DNA of 54,934 nucleotides from Candidatus Uhrbacteria bacterium. GTDB taxonomy: Bacteria; Patescibacteriota; Patescibacteriia; UBA9934. The notes below the pieces were generated by a model, which saw nothing but the letters and a program-made list of their open reading frames with translations, was not told where the DNA came from and ran no database searches. The stretch is taken from contig JABHCP010000016.1 of NCBI GenBank assembly GCA_018673485.1, forward strand, positions 1 to 54,934, given 5' to 3'. Position 1 is the stretch's first letter. Each line of letters begins with the position of its first letter. Positions 27,928-37,052 of this stretch are shown one piece after another. The position numbers and the translations under genes were made by a program.

Positions 27928-27955
27928 GACCTCCGCCCACTTCGTGGCGGGGGTC
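27928..27955 (+). terminator. terminator of transglycosylase unit
   Basis: GACCTCCGCC - loop - GGCGGGGGTC then TTTGCATTC. Confidence 0.8.
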
Positions 27956-27964
27956 TTTGCATTC

Positions 27965-27991
27965 AAAAAAGACCTTTTTGGGTCTTTTTTT
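27965..27991. terminator. bidirectional terminator before ychF
   Basis: AAAAAAGACC - TTTTT - GGTCTTTTTT; T-tracts in both directions. Confidence 0.85.
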
Positions 27992-28006
27992 ACTTTCTTT
28001 GATATT

Positions 28007-29083
28007 TTATACACCTACGCGGAAGTGGCAGACGTCTCCATCTTGGACAACGTACTCTTTTCCTTCTACACCCATCTTTCCAGCTTCGCGTGCGCCGGCT
28101 TCGCCTTTGTATGTTTCAAAATCTTCGTAGTGAATTACCTCGGCACGGATGAATGCACTTTCAAAATCTGTATGAATCACTCCAGCGGCCTGAGGAGCTA
28201 ATGAACCTTTTTTAACTGTCCAAGCTCGTGTTTCTTTTTCCCCAGTAGTTAGGAAAGTGACCAACTCAAGCATTTCATAACTTTTTCTAATTACCTTATC
28301 GAGGCCTGACTCACCGATACCAAGCTCCTGCAAGAAATCAGCAGCTTCCTCGACGGTTAGAGTAGACAACTCAGCTTCGATCTTTACCGAAATTGGAATT
28401 GCAATCTGTCTTTCACCCAAAGGTGACTTCCAATCGTGATTTTTTATAGTTTCCTCGTCAACGTTCACGATGTACAGAATCTTCTTTGTGGTTAAAAGCC
28501 GCATGTCGCGCAAAGCATCACGTTCTTTATCACTTAACTCAACCGTAATCGCGAGATTGCCATCATCAAGTGCCTCCTTATACTTACGCAACCCAGAAAC
28601 CTGCACGAGCAGCTCTTTATCTTTTGTACTTTCTGCTTTTTTCTCAATTGACTCAAGGCGCTTATCAACCACTGCAGAGTCGGCCATCATTAATTCCATT
28701 TCAATAATCTCACTATCGCGTGCCGGGTCAATACTTCCATCAACATGCGCAATATCACCGTCATTAAACTCACGAACTACGTGCGCGATCATGTCGCACT
28801 CACGAATGTTGGAAAGAAACTTGTTTCCAAGCCCCTCACCCTTGTGAGCACCTTTGACTAAACCTGCGATATCGACGAATTCGATAGCCGTAGGAATGAT
28901 CTTCTCTGAACCAGAAAAGTCAGACAAAACCTTCAAACGGTCATCTGGAACTTCTACTATTCCAACGTTTGGCTCAATTGTACAAAACGGAAAATTAGCA
29001 CAATCTACTTGCTTCTTGGTAAGTGCAGTAAATAATGTCGATTTGCCTACATTTGGGAGCCCTACAATTCCTACTTTTAACAT
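28007..29083 (-). CDS. ychF: Obg-family ATPase YchF
   Basis: 358 aa. G1 motif GLPNVGKSTLF, switch region NFPFCTIEPNVG, G3 DIAGLV, and NVDE where canonical GTPases have NKxD, the change linked to ATP preference in YchF. The C-terminal TGS domain (TGEKETRAWTV...AGVIHTDFESAFIRAEV) is complete. A ribosome-associated nucleotide hydrolase. TTG two codons upstream is rejected for the ATG; no Shine-Dalgarno sequence. Confidence 0.96.
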   Translation of the reverse strand: MLKVGIVGLPNVGKSTLFTALTKKQVDCANFPFCTIEPNVGIVEVPDDRLKVLSDFSGSEKIIPTAIEFVDIAGLVKGAHKGEGLGNKFLSNIRECDMIAHVVREFNDGDIAHVDGSIDPARDSEIIEMELMMADSAVVDKRLESIEKKAESTKDKELLVQVSGLRKYKEALDDGNLAITVELSDKERDALRDMRLLTTKKILYIVNVDEETIKNHDWKSPLGERQIAIPISVKIEAELSTLTVEEAADFLQELGIGESGLDKVIRKSYEMLELVTFLTTGEKETRAWTVKKGSLAPQAAGVIHTDFESAFIRAEVIHYEDFETYKGEAGAREAGKMGVEGKEYVVQDGDVCHFRVGV

Positions 29084-29136
29084 ACGCAAAGAAGTCTACC
29101 TGATTATAAAGCACTTGAAAAGCGCTTGATCTCCAA

Positions 29137-29165
29137 TTGACAAAGAGCTAAAATCAGGCTAATGT
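29137..29165 (+). promoter_or_regulatory. promoter of caspase-like unit
   Basis: TTGACA (29137-29142), 17-nt spacer, TAATGT (29160-29165). Confidence 0.8.
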
Positions 29166-29202
29166 CCCTTCTTCGCCCCTTCAACCCCCACCGGAGATCA
29201 AT

Positions 29203-30405
29203 ATGATCCACACCATGCTTCTGACCCTGTGCCTCGCTATGTCCTCTGTGGCCCTTGGGCAGGAGGATGAGATGCCCGGTCAGCTCGACATCCAAGAGCT
29301 TGAAAGCGCACAACAGCTCGACCCGAGCCACGAAATCGAACCAGAACTCATTGCCGCGCTCGAAGAACGGGATCCGAAAACGTTCGCTCTGCTGGTTGGA
29401 ACTTCCAGCTTCCGGCACCTCGATGAACTTTCGCGACCCGACGCAAAAACGCTGTGTTTTGCCAGTGCGCTGTCGCTGTACAAATCGATCCCCACCGGAG
29501 ATGTGATCGCATTGTGCGAACCAGAGGACGCAATTCGGGCTCAGATCATCGCCTCGGCTACGCAGATTCGCGATCGAGCACAAGCGGGAGACACAATCCT
29601 GTTCGTATTCATCGGCCTAGGTGTCGGTAGCGACTTTGACGAGCCGACATTTTTAACCCATGACATGACGCCACTTAGCGACCAGCTACAAGCAACGTCT
29701 ATCGGGGTAGATGAAATGGTCTCAAGCCTACGTAAGGATAATGTAAAACTGATCATGGTGCTCGATGCCTCGATCGATGCTACCCTTACATTGAGCTCAG
29801 GTGGCACCCTTGTTACTACAGGCCCTATTGCCTCGAACATTTCAGGCAAACACCTGACAATCTCTTATAGTGCCAGTCCTCGTGAATGGCAACTGGATGA
29901 GAATTTGTTCGGCCGTACGCTAGCCGACGGACTCGCTGGCGCCTCTGACCTGGATCAGGACAGCCAAATCTCGGCCGCTGAGCTCAAGAGCTTCATGGTG
30001 ATGCAGATCGATGCGCACACCAGTAAGTCACTTGGCTTGCGTGGTGAGTGGAACGATTCGACCGAGCCGTTCCTGACGCTACCCACCCCCGAACCGATCG
30101 TCGAGGTCATCGAACCACGCTCCTGGCGTCCCAGTGCACCACCCGCAATGCGCAAGATCGTCATCATTGGTGGTAGCTCCATGCTCGCGACAGGTGCGGT
30201 GACCTACGCCCTGGCCTGGCGCTCACAAAACCAATTGGAAGATCTGCACTACAACAACCAGTCTGAGTACAACTCGATGGTGTCGCAGCGCAACGCACTT
30301 CTCTGGACCAGTCGTGGTACCGGCGCCCTCGGCGCTATCGCGCTCGGTGGAGGGCTCATCCTTCACCCGCAAGGTGCAACCGTGAGCGTCACCGCTCGCT
30401 GGTAA
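29203..30405 (+). CDS. exported caspase-fold pseudoenzyme with EF-hand
   Basis: 400 aa. A signal peptide (cleavage near ALG-QE, residue 19) leads to a caspase/metacaspase-like core (about 60-240). The sites of the catalytic dyad are altered: FIGLG (136-140) replaces the SGHG His motif, and LDASIDA (187-193) replaces the DACxSG Cys motif. The surrounding layout (THDM..., ATSIGVDEM) is otherwise typical. A canonical 12-residue EF-hand loop follows, Asp249 to Glu260 (DLDQDSQISAAE). Two hydrophobic segments (about 317-338 and 373-388) flank a polar region. CGGAG precedes the ATG. Probably a binding or scaffold protein, not a protease. Confidence 0.75.
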   Translation: MIHTMLLTLCLAMSSVALGQEDEMPGQLDIQELESAQQLDPSHEIEPELIAALEERDPKTFALLVGTSSFRHLDELSRPDAKTLCFASALSLYKSIPTGDVIALCEPEDAIRAQIIASATQIRDRAQAGDTILFVFIGLGVGSDFDEPTFLTHDMTPLSDQLQATSIGVDEMVSSLRKDNVKLIMVLDASIDATLTLSSGGTLVTTGPIASNISGKHLTISYSASPREWQLDENLFGRTLADGLAGASDLDQDSQISAAELKSFMVMQIDAHTSKSLGLRGEWNDSTEPFLTLPTPEPIVEVIEPRSWRPSAPPAMRKIVIIGGSSMLATGAVTYALAWRSQNQLEDLHYNNQSEYNSMVSQRNALLWTSRGTGALGAIALGGGLILHPQGATVSVTARW

Positions 30406-30424
30406 CACCAAACTCGAACTCAAA

Positions 30425-30464
30425 CGCCCGGACTCTCACTCGAGAGGCCGGGCGCTGTTTTTTT
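30425..30464 (+). terminator. terminator of caspase-like unit
   Basis: CGCCCGG-A-CTCTC-ACTC-GAGAG-G-CCGGGCG, then CTG and seven T. Confidence 0.88.
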
Positions 30465-30487
30465 AAAAAAATAATGGAAGGCTATTA

Positions 30488-30525
30488 ATTTTCATGATTG
30501 GTTCGATCGAACCAATCATGAAAAT
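30488..30525. repeat. 38-bp perfect palindrome D (centre CGATCG)
   Basis: Left half ATTTTCATGATTGGTTCGA exactly mirrored. About 24 nt beyond the T-tract of the caspase-like unit. Confidence 0.92.
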
Positions 30526-30536
30526 AATGTTTTTAA

Positions 30537-30556
30537 AGAGCCGTATTACGACGGCT
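30537..30556 (-). terminator. terminator of the surface-protein locus
   Basis: GAGCCGT - ATTACG - ACGGCTC, with TTTAAAAAC on the minus strand, after the stop of the gene ending at 30573. Confidence 0.75.
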
Positions 30557-30572
30557 CCATTATTCATATCAT

Positions 30573-32921
30573 TTATTCAATTATCTCATCCTCAAGTGGC
30601 TCAACTACCTCCTCACTCACCAGTCCAGCTTGAAGCCTTTCCAATCGCGAAATAATCAATTCGTTTTCTGGATTTTCAATTAACACAAATTGAATTTGCT
30701 CGATAGCTGATTCTAAATCTTCTTTCTGTTCAAATACTGATGAAAGGAACCAGCGAGCATTACTGTATTCAGGCGAAAGGTCGAGTACATACTCCAACTG
30801 AACCTGTGCTTGATCTAACTTTCCTTGTTGTAAATATAAAACTCCTAGTTGAAAGGCCAGTCCAGCGTCATATGGACTTACACTTTGTAATGCCTCCAGT
30901 CCCGCAATGGCGTCGGATAAGTTTCCCTGTCGCTCATATGCCAATGTTAGATAATACTGAGCCGTGGCATAGTCACTCTTTAGCATCAGCGCGCTCGTGA
31001 ATGCCTCGACTGCAGACTCTAAAACCTGAGCCTTTAAAGTTTGGGCCTGCTGCGCAACTTCTTGATCATCGCTCGTAGCTATCGCGCTGAGCAAATCTGA
31101 TTGCAGAATATGTGCACGTCCTAAAGATACGTAATAAACCGGGTTAGCCGGTGAAAGCGCGATTGCATTATTGTATGCGATAATCGCAAACTCATCAGCT
31201 CCGGCAACAAATGGTGTTACTTCACGATATACATCACCCAAGTTTGATTGATTTTTAACATCATTTGGAGAAAGCTCAACTGCCCTCTGCGCATAATAAA
31301 TTGCATTTGCAATGTAGCCTTGAACTGACTCGGGATTAACCTCTGGGTCCAAGAGCAACTCACCGGTTTTAATAAGCAATAGACTAGATAAATTGCGTGC
31401 GTAAACATCGCTCCATTTATTCAACTTCGTCGCGCTTACTAAATCTTCAATAACTTCATCAATGGTCTCGCCTGAATCACTACGAGCTACAGCCTGTGCA
31501 AATGATATATCAGCAGCATATCGTGATGTCGTGATGAATCCAGTTGTAATTACAGCGATGGCACAAACTATGAACATGAAGGAAACCGCAAATGCCGCCT
31601 TGGGTGTTTTTTTGTAGGTTATTAACTTCTCCTTAGTGAGTATCGCCCCGAGCATTGCAGCGCTAAAAATCCAAAACAATCCCAGAATAGTTATATTTGA
31701 TGAATAGAAAATCTGTGAAGTAGCCAGAACAATCCATGCCAGTGAGATTATAAAAACTGGCAACCACTTTTCATCATCCTTTGTTTTTAAAAGCCAGCTC
31801 ATCACCTTAAGTTTTATCCAAGAAATAACTATAAGGTACGTGATAAAACCAAACAGTCCCATTGTCGCTAATATTGTAAGGATATGACTTCCAGATCTAT
31901 TAAACGACAGGTTCCAAAAATCAGACTGGTTAACGCTCTCCAGCTTGTGCTGATTGTAATCGATTTCAAAAGTGCCAAGACCTGAACCGAAAATCCATGA
32001 TGTGCCAACAAGTGTTTCCTCGGCTATTTGGTAGCTAGACGAGTAAGTGGGTGCAATCTCAACTGGAAATACTTCACCCCCTGGCGTTGGTACAAAGGCA
32101 AAAAGCAATGATAGAACTAAAATCGTTACTGGTAACAATATCTTAGATAAAGTCACATGCTTCATGTCATGCAAGAGCATGACACTCATAATAATGGCTA
32201 TGCCGAGAATACTTAACGCCCACAAAAACCAATAATCAAGTCCGTAGAGAATTATAAAAGAAAAAACAATTACTGGAGCAGTGCAAAATGTTGCAAAGCT
32301 CGACATTGCCCAACGCTGCGTTTTTTTAAAATCCTTTTTCAAAAAATTCACACCCAACGCCATCACCAATGCCATCACTGCCAATACCCCAAGAGAATTC
32401 GGAGCTCCGATGAAATTCTCAGTAAACACATATATATCAAATGCAGATAGTGCACCAAACAATAGTATGAAGGCACTCACGATTAAAGTTAAATCTATAA
32501 CCTTAAATAAACTGCGTGTATCGTTTAAAGTATTTATTCCAACAATGAAAATAATAGCCATGGACAACCAAGACAATAAACTCATGTACTCTTGACCTGC
32601 ACCACCAAATAAACTTGTAAATGGAGCCAGGGAAAAGCATGTTGAAAGTATAGCTCCGAAAATCAACAGCACTACTCCAACATATAGCCCCGTTTTTTTA
32701 TAAGACAGGGACTTCTGCACTATGAAAGATGCCAGCCAAGATAGGAGTGCAAATATCGCGCAAAAGATCAGTACTGTTTGTTTGTTAATCTCCAGTGCAT
32801 CTGACGTCCATGGCAGATATGCCAAGGGAACAAGCACCAAAGCTGCATACAAAAAAAATCTTGCAGATTTTGTAAAAAATAAAACAAGACGATGCTCAGA
32901 GCGATGTAAAACATCCAACAT
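30573..32921 (-). CDS. O-antigen ligase-like polytopic protein with TPRs
   Basis: 782 aa. About 12 transmembrane helices fill the first ~470 residues. The large loop with WIFGSGLGTFEIDYNQH is like the Wzy/WaaL O-antigen ligase and polymerase family. The last ~270 residues are TPR repeats (for example NPVYYVSLGRAHILQ, YATAQYYLTLAYERQGN, YDAGLAFQLGVLYLQQGKLDQA). This ligase-plus-TPR architecture occurs in many CPR genomes and may attach or polymerise surface glycans or glycoproteins. It is last in the minus-strand surface locus, 10 nt after the 32932 gene. No Shine-Dalgarno sequence. Confidence 0.82.
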   Translation of the reverse strand: MLDVLHRSEHRLVLFFTKSARFFLYAALVLVPLAYLPWTSDALEINKQTVLIFCAIFALLSWLASFIVQKSLSYKKTGLYVGVVLLIFGAILSTCFSLAPFTSLFGGAGQEYMSLLSWLSMAIIFIVGINTLNDTRSLFKVIDLTLIVSAFILLFGALSAFDIYVFTENFIGAPNSLGVLAVMALVMALGVNFLKKDFKKTQRWAMSSFATFCTAPVIVFSFIILYGLDYWFLWALSILGIAIIMSVMLLHDMKHVTLSKILLPVTILVLSLLFAFVPTPGGEVFPVEIAPTYSSSYQIAEETLVGTSWIFGSGLGTFEIDYNQHKLESVNQSDFWNLSFNRSGSHILTILATMGLFGFITYLIVISWIKLKVMSWLLKTKDDEKWLPVFIISLAWIVLATSQIFYSSNITILGLFWIFSAAMLGAILTKEKLITYKKTPKAAFAVSFMFIVCAIAVITTGFITTSRYAADISFAQAVARSDSGETIDEVIEDLVSATKLNKWSDVYARNLSSLLLIKTGELLLDPEVNPESVQGYIANAIYYAQRAVELSPNDVKNQSNLGDVYREVTPFVAGADEFAIIAYNNAIALSPANPVYYVSLGRAHILQSDLLSAIATSDDQEVAQQAQTLKAQVLESAVEAFTSALMLKSDYATAQYYLTLAYERQGNLSDAIAGLEALQSVSPYDAGLAFQLGVLYLQQGKLDQAQVQLEYVLDLSPEYSNARWFLSSVFEQKEDLESAIEQIQFVLIENPENELIISRLERLQAGLVSEEVVEPLEDEIIE

Positions 32922-32931
32922 ATAATTTTTA

Positions 32932-35900
32932 TTACTCAGCCGAAACCTCCTCTACAACTGCAGGGGGTTGGCTGTCTGATTCACTAACTTCTTCAGGAGC
33001 TGTCTCCGGCTCCGGTAACTGCTCGATAACTGTCTCAACGGCCTCTTCAGCTACTGGCTCCTCGATTACTTCTTCGATAATTGGATCTGCTGGCTCGGGC
33101 TGAGTTTCTTCTTCCGCGATCTCCTCGTCAGTATCAGTTTCATCATCCTGAGAATCAACAGCATCTTCGAATACGTCCTCAGCAACCTCTTCAGCTTCAT
33201 CAATTTCGTCAATAACCTCCTCAACCTCCTCTTCGACAACCTCCTCAACCTCTTCAGCTTCTTCCTCGATAATATCATCCTCGCTTGGATCCGCGATGTT
33301 ATCTTCTACTATTTCCTCTTCAGGTTCAAAGTCTTTATGGTAAGCGATCACAAGCCAATCGACGTTTACATGAGATACGCCCTCGGTATCACGAATGATG
33401 AATCCATCATTCTCTCTGTTTAATGCATAAAGCGAGCCTGTTGCATTGTGTGCGGTTAGGAACACTCGGTAAGGTGCGGTCAGTGACACGACGTCAGCAA
33501 AGCTCTCATCGAAATCATCAAAGAATACGTGCGCTCGGCCTTGATCAAGCTCGATAGTTCCTGAAAGCTGTATTGTAGTTTCACGCGCAGTTACAGCATA
33601 TGTTTCGATTGTCTCTCCACCATATGACTCAACCTCCTGCACGAATCGCTCGCCAGTTCTGAATGTTCCATCATCGTCAATTGACCATGCATCTCCTATT
33701 CCGGAGAGTGAACTTACGGAAATCAAACTTCCGCCGTTAAGATTCACAACACCTGAAAGATCCAAAGATGATGTAGGAATTAATGAGGTTACAGAATTGT
33801 CAGATATGTCTACGTCCTGACCGTCATAATACGAAGGTCGCACAAATACCGTTATTGATCCGGTGTCGCCCGCAAAATCATCCATTGCATAACCCACAAC
33901 TGGACCGGCGCTCGTTGCCTTCATCGCGTATCCAGGCATTGATGAAGTGGTAAGAGGATCACCAACTTGGATCGCTCCATTTTCACCACTTACATAAGTT
34001 GGAACACGTCCAGCAAGTGCTATTGGAACGTGACCATCGATATTTTCACCAGCTAAAAATCCAGGTTGAGTTGAAACTATACCTGCAATCTTGTCGTCGT
34101 ACGCTACTCCAGTTGAGCGCATGACAGACTCTTTATTATTTGAAAATACTACAACCTCTCCTGGCGCGACCGATTCAATTGATGGGAACATCTCGGCAAA
34201 GTCATATGACCCCGATCCCCAACCTGATGCATTAGTCCGCATAAAGTCACCACCAAGCCCAGTTGATCCATCGTAGTAAATATATTTATCAGTTTGAAGT
34301 ACACCTTGGTCTGACGGATAAAGCCTGCCAGACAGCGCCAAGTCTCCATCTTGATTCACAAAGGCTAATTCGTTTGAATCTTCATCCTCAATTGATAGCT
34401 TATACTCACTAGCGTCAGTGACGTGAGTCACAAACCCCAAAGAAACATCTTGCGCGCTCGTTCCATCCCAACCAGATCCACGCAACATAAGTCCGTATGA
34501 ATCCATTCCTTGAGTTGATACGCTCGCATTTCCAGTAGCACCTAACGCTAAGTCATCCGACACAAGTGTCATCGATCCTGAATCAGTCAAAACTCCAACC
34601 GCCTGCCAGGTTGGTTTAATGTAAACTTGAATTGCTCCAGTGCCTCCAGAGTGAGACTCCAAAGCTTGTCCTAAAACGTAACCAACGCCTGTTGCCTTTT
34701 TCGCCACCCCTGTGGTTGCGGAAAGTGTCACGTAATCCCCTGGCAATATCGCTCCACCCTCCATATTCACCGTAACTGGAACTTGACCGAGCAAAGCAAC
34801 TGGGACATGCGTGCCAGCATCTTGCCAACCATCGAACCAGTTACCAAGCGTATTAGGTGATACTGAATATGCACCAATGATTTTGTCAGAGTCTGACGCT
34901 AACGCAACATTGCCCAAGGAATCTAAACCAATCACATCTCCTTGAGTAAAACTAGATAGTGCTCCAGGGAAAAGCTCAGCGTAATCCGATCCTGGAGACG
35001 CATAGCTCACACCTCCACCATTACCTTCTATGGCACCTATCTGAAGCCCATCTCCATCCATAAGAGCAAGAAAATTACACGCCGTAGTCGGGTTGGTGTT
35101 CAAACATGCTTGGATTTTAATCCCCATGTTCGTATCTGCATTTCCACCGTTTGTAAAAGTCGCTATATAATCAGTAGTCCCGTTCGCGCTTACAACAAGT
35201 GGAATCTGATCTCCAAGTTGATTTATATTAATAGAAGCGCCGGTTCCTCCATTTTGTATATTTAGCACTGTACCGCCTGAACCCACATCATCCACCGCAA
35301 GGTGTGCCAAGCTTCCTGTCATGTCTGTACCACTGTCATCGCGCACAATATAAAGAGCGCTTCCCGATGTTAATGTCGAATTTTCAATATCAATCACCTT
35401 CCCACTTGTACTACCCGCACCATCTACTTCAAGTTGATCGTATACATACAAGTCTCCTGCACCAATCGCATTACCAGCAGTCGATGGAGTGATAGAGCTA
35501 TCTACATGAACGGCAGAGCCATAAAAATATCCCGCATAATTATTCGTTCCACCCGACGCATTACCACGAACTCCGTAACGAGTGACTCCTGCGGATGCAG
35601 AGAAATCTCCTCCATAAGACCTTGTCATTATTGTGCCAGTCGATGAAACAGTTCCCCAAACACCATATGCATCAGTAACAGTTCCGGCGCCACCAGATGT
35701 ACCACCATAAATACCGGCTGCGACGGGAATCGTAGCGCCTGCACCTGAACTAGTAGCCTGACCCCAAATTCCTAACAAAGAACCAGCAACTGCACTCGCA
35801 GCTGTTGAACTATTTGTCGCGCTTCCATTCACACCAACTAAATTTTGAACCGTCCCGGTGCTACTATTTGTCGCACCACCGATTAGGGCATGCGGCACAT

Positions 35901-36987
35901 AAGTTTCTCCCGCGCCTTCAACAGCCGTGTTTGTTATCGCAAACGATCCTTGGTTGATATAGTATTCTCCTGCACCACCAATAGCAGCGGCACTAACTGT
36001 GGAGGTTGCGCTTAATAGAGAGCTTGTCCCAGGTGCTGCCGAATAAACCGCTGTCGGGCTATGAATGATATCCGCGCCTGAGAATGTCCAATTGTCAGAG
36101 CTAAAGGCCAAACTAGCTGTGCCGCTAGAAGAGTCTTGGAATGTCAGTGTAGGATCTGCGGACGTATCTCCAAAATATATAACGTCAGTGCTGGTTGATA
36201 CTCCAAACGTTGATGCCGCGGCAGTAGCTCCTCCGACTGCAATGTCATCGGTTGAAGTAGTAAGGGCTACAACAGCTCCTCCGTCCGTCCAACCCGCGTC
36301 ACCTAAAAACGCCACTGTACCCGACTCGTCTTTGAAGGTAATAGTTCTGTTGGCTGTTGGATCAGCAAACGCAAATGATGTCTCCAGATTGTCTCCAGCG
36401 GATAGACCATCGAATGTCAACGGCGTTGCGCCAGTAAATAGCGCATTGATAAAATTATTTGTACCGGTAACTGTGTTGTCTGCAGTTAATTGAAAGAAAC
36501 TGGCAGAAGTAACACCGTCCAATGTATCGGCATTTGATGCATACGGCACAGCCGTGAACTGCTTAAGTGGAGTAAGTGCTTCACCTTCGATTGTTACCTG
36601 CAGATATACTCCTCCATTGTCACCAAATATATCAGCCGTGATCGCTGCATATGAATCAGTCGTATCTCCCAAGTCTTCAGAATACAATCCATCAGTAAGC
36701 GTTACGGTTTGCACTGTACTAGTTGCACAGGTTGAAGATGAGTTTGACCAAATACATGTATCGGTAGCTGCATCGTCACCATCAAAGAACTTAAAGACCA
36801 TATCAACTGAGGTATCTGAAATTGGCACCCCATTTGAATTCAAAATGCGCCCTTGATAAGAAATGATTCGTGGAGGTGCGGTGGCAGCTAAAGCTAACTG
36901 AGAAAAAACTCCGAAAACCATAAACAAAGCCAGCAAAAGCACTGTGGCCTTTTTTGTTTTTCTCCATCGTTTACTTCGCATCTTCAT
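32932..36987 (-). CDS. large secreted surface/fibre-like protein
   Basis: 1351 aa from the ATG giving MKMRSKRW (MRSKRW two codons later is an alternative; longer frames start in non-coding DNA). Signal peptide ends SQLALA-AT. PPRIISYQGRILNSNG opens a fibre-like module common in CPR secreted proteins, followed by Gly/Ser/Thr-rich beta repeats. Two related C-terminal modules (YAELFPGAL...HVPVALLGQVPV and FAEMFPSIE...HVPIALAGRVPT) resemble intramolecular-chaperone/peptidase G2-like domains. The last ~120 residues are a Glu/Val-rich acidic tail. Likely a large adhesive fibre at the cell surface. Confidence 0.8.
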   Translation of the reverse strand: MKMRSKRWRKTKKATVLLLALFMVFGVFSQLALAATAPPRIISYQGRILNSNGVPISDTSVDMVFKFFDGDDAATDTCIWSNSSSTCATSTVQTVTLTDGLYSEDLGDTTDSYAAITADIFGDNGGVYLQVTIEGEALTPLKQFTAVPYASNADTLDGVTSASFFQLTADNTVTGTNNFINALFTGATPLTFDGLSAGDNLETSFAFADPTANRTITFKDESGTVAFLGDAGWTDGGAVVALTTSTDDIAVGGATAAASTFGVSTSTDVIYFGDTSADPTLTFQDSSSGTASLAFSSDNWTFSGADIIHSPTAVYSAAPGTSSLLSATSTVSAAAIGGAGEYYINQGSFAITNTAVEGAGETYVPHALIGGATNSSTGTVQNLVGVNGSATNSSTAASAVAGSLLGIWGQATSSGAGATIPVAAGIYGGTSGGAGTVTDAYGVWGTVSSTGTIMTRSYGGDFSASAGVTRYGVRGNASGGTNNYAGYFYGSAVHVDSSITPSTAGNAIGAGDLYVYDQLEVDGAGSTSGKVIDIENSTLTSGSALYIVRDDSGTDMTGSLAHLAVDDVGSGGTVLNIQNGGTGASININQLGDQIPLVVSANGTTDYIATFTNGGNADTNMGIKIQACLNTNPTTACNFLALMDGDGLQIGAIEGNGGGVSYASPGSDYAELFPGALSSFTQGDVIGLDSLGNVALASDSDKIIGAYSVSPNTLGNWFDGWQDAGTHVPVALLGQVPVTVNMEGGAILPGDYVTLSATTGVAKKATGVGYVLGQALESHSGGTGAIQVYIKPTWQAVGVLTDSGSMTLVSDDLALGATGNASVSTQGMDSYGLMLRGSGWDGTSAQDVSLGFVTHVTDASEYKLSIEDEDSNELAFVNQDGDLALSGRLYPSDQGVLQTDKYIYYDGSTGLGGDFMRTNASGWGSGSYDFAEMFPSIESVAPGEVVVFSNNKESVMRSTGVAYDDKIAGIVSTQPGFLAGENIDGHVPIALAGRVPTYVSGENGAIQVGDPLTTSSMPGYAMKATSAGPVVGYAMDDFAGDTGSITVFVRPSYYDGQDVDISDNSVTSLIPTSSLDLSGVVNLNGGSLISVSSLSGIGDAWSIDDDGTFRTGERFVQEVESYGGETIETYAVTARETTIQLSGTIELDQGRAHVFFDDFDESFADVVSLTAPYRVFLTAHNATGSLYALNRENDGFIIRDTEGVSHVNVDWLVIAYHKDFEPEEEIVEDNIADPSEDDIIEEEAEEVEEVVEEEVEEVIDEIDEAEEVAEDVFEDAVDSQDDETDTDEEIAEEETQPEPADPIIEEVIEEPVAEEAVETVIEQLPEPETAPEEVSESDSQPPAVVEEVSAE

Positions 36988-37052
36988 ACGTCCGACCTTG
37001 TATGCAGTGATGTACACAAGTGCTGACTTACGACGACGACATTATACCGCGT

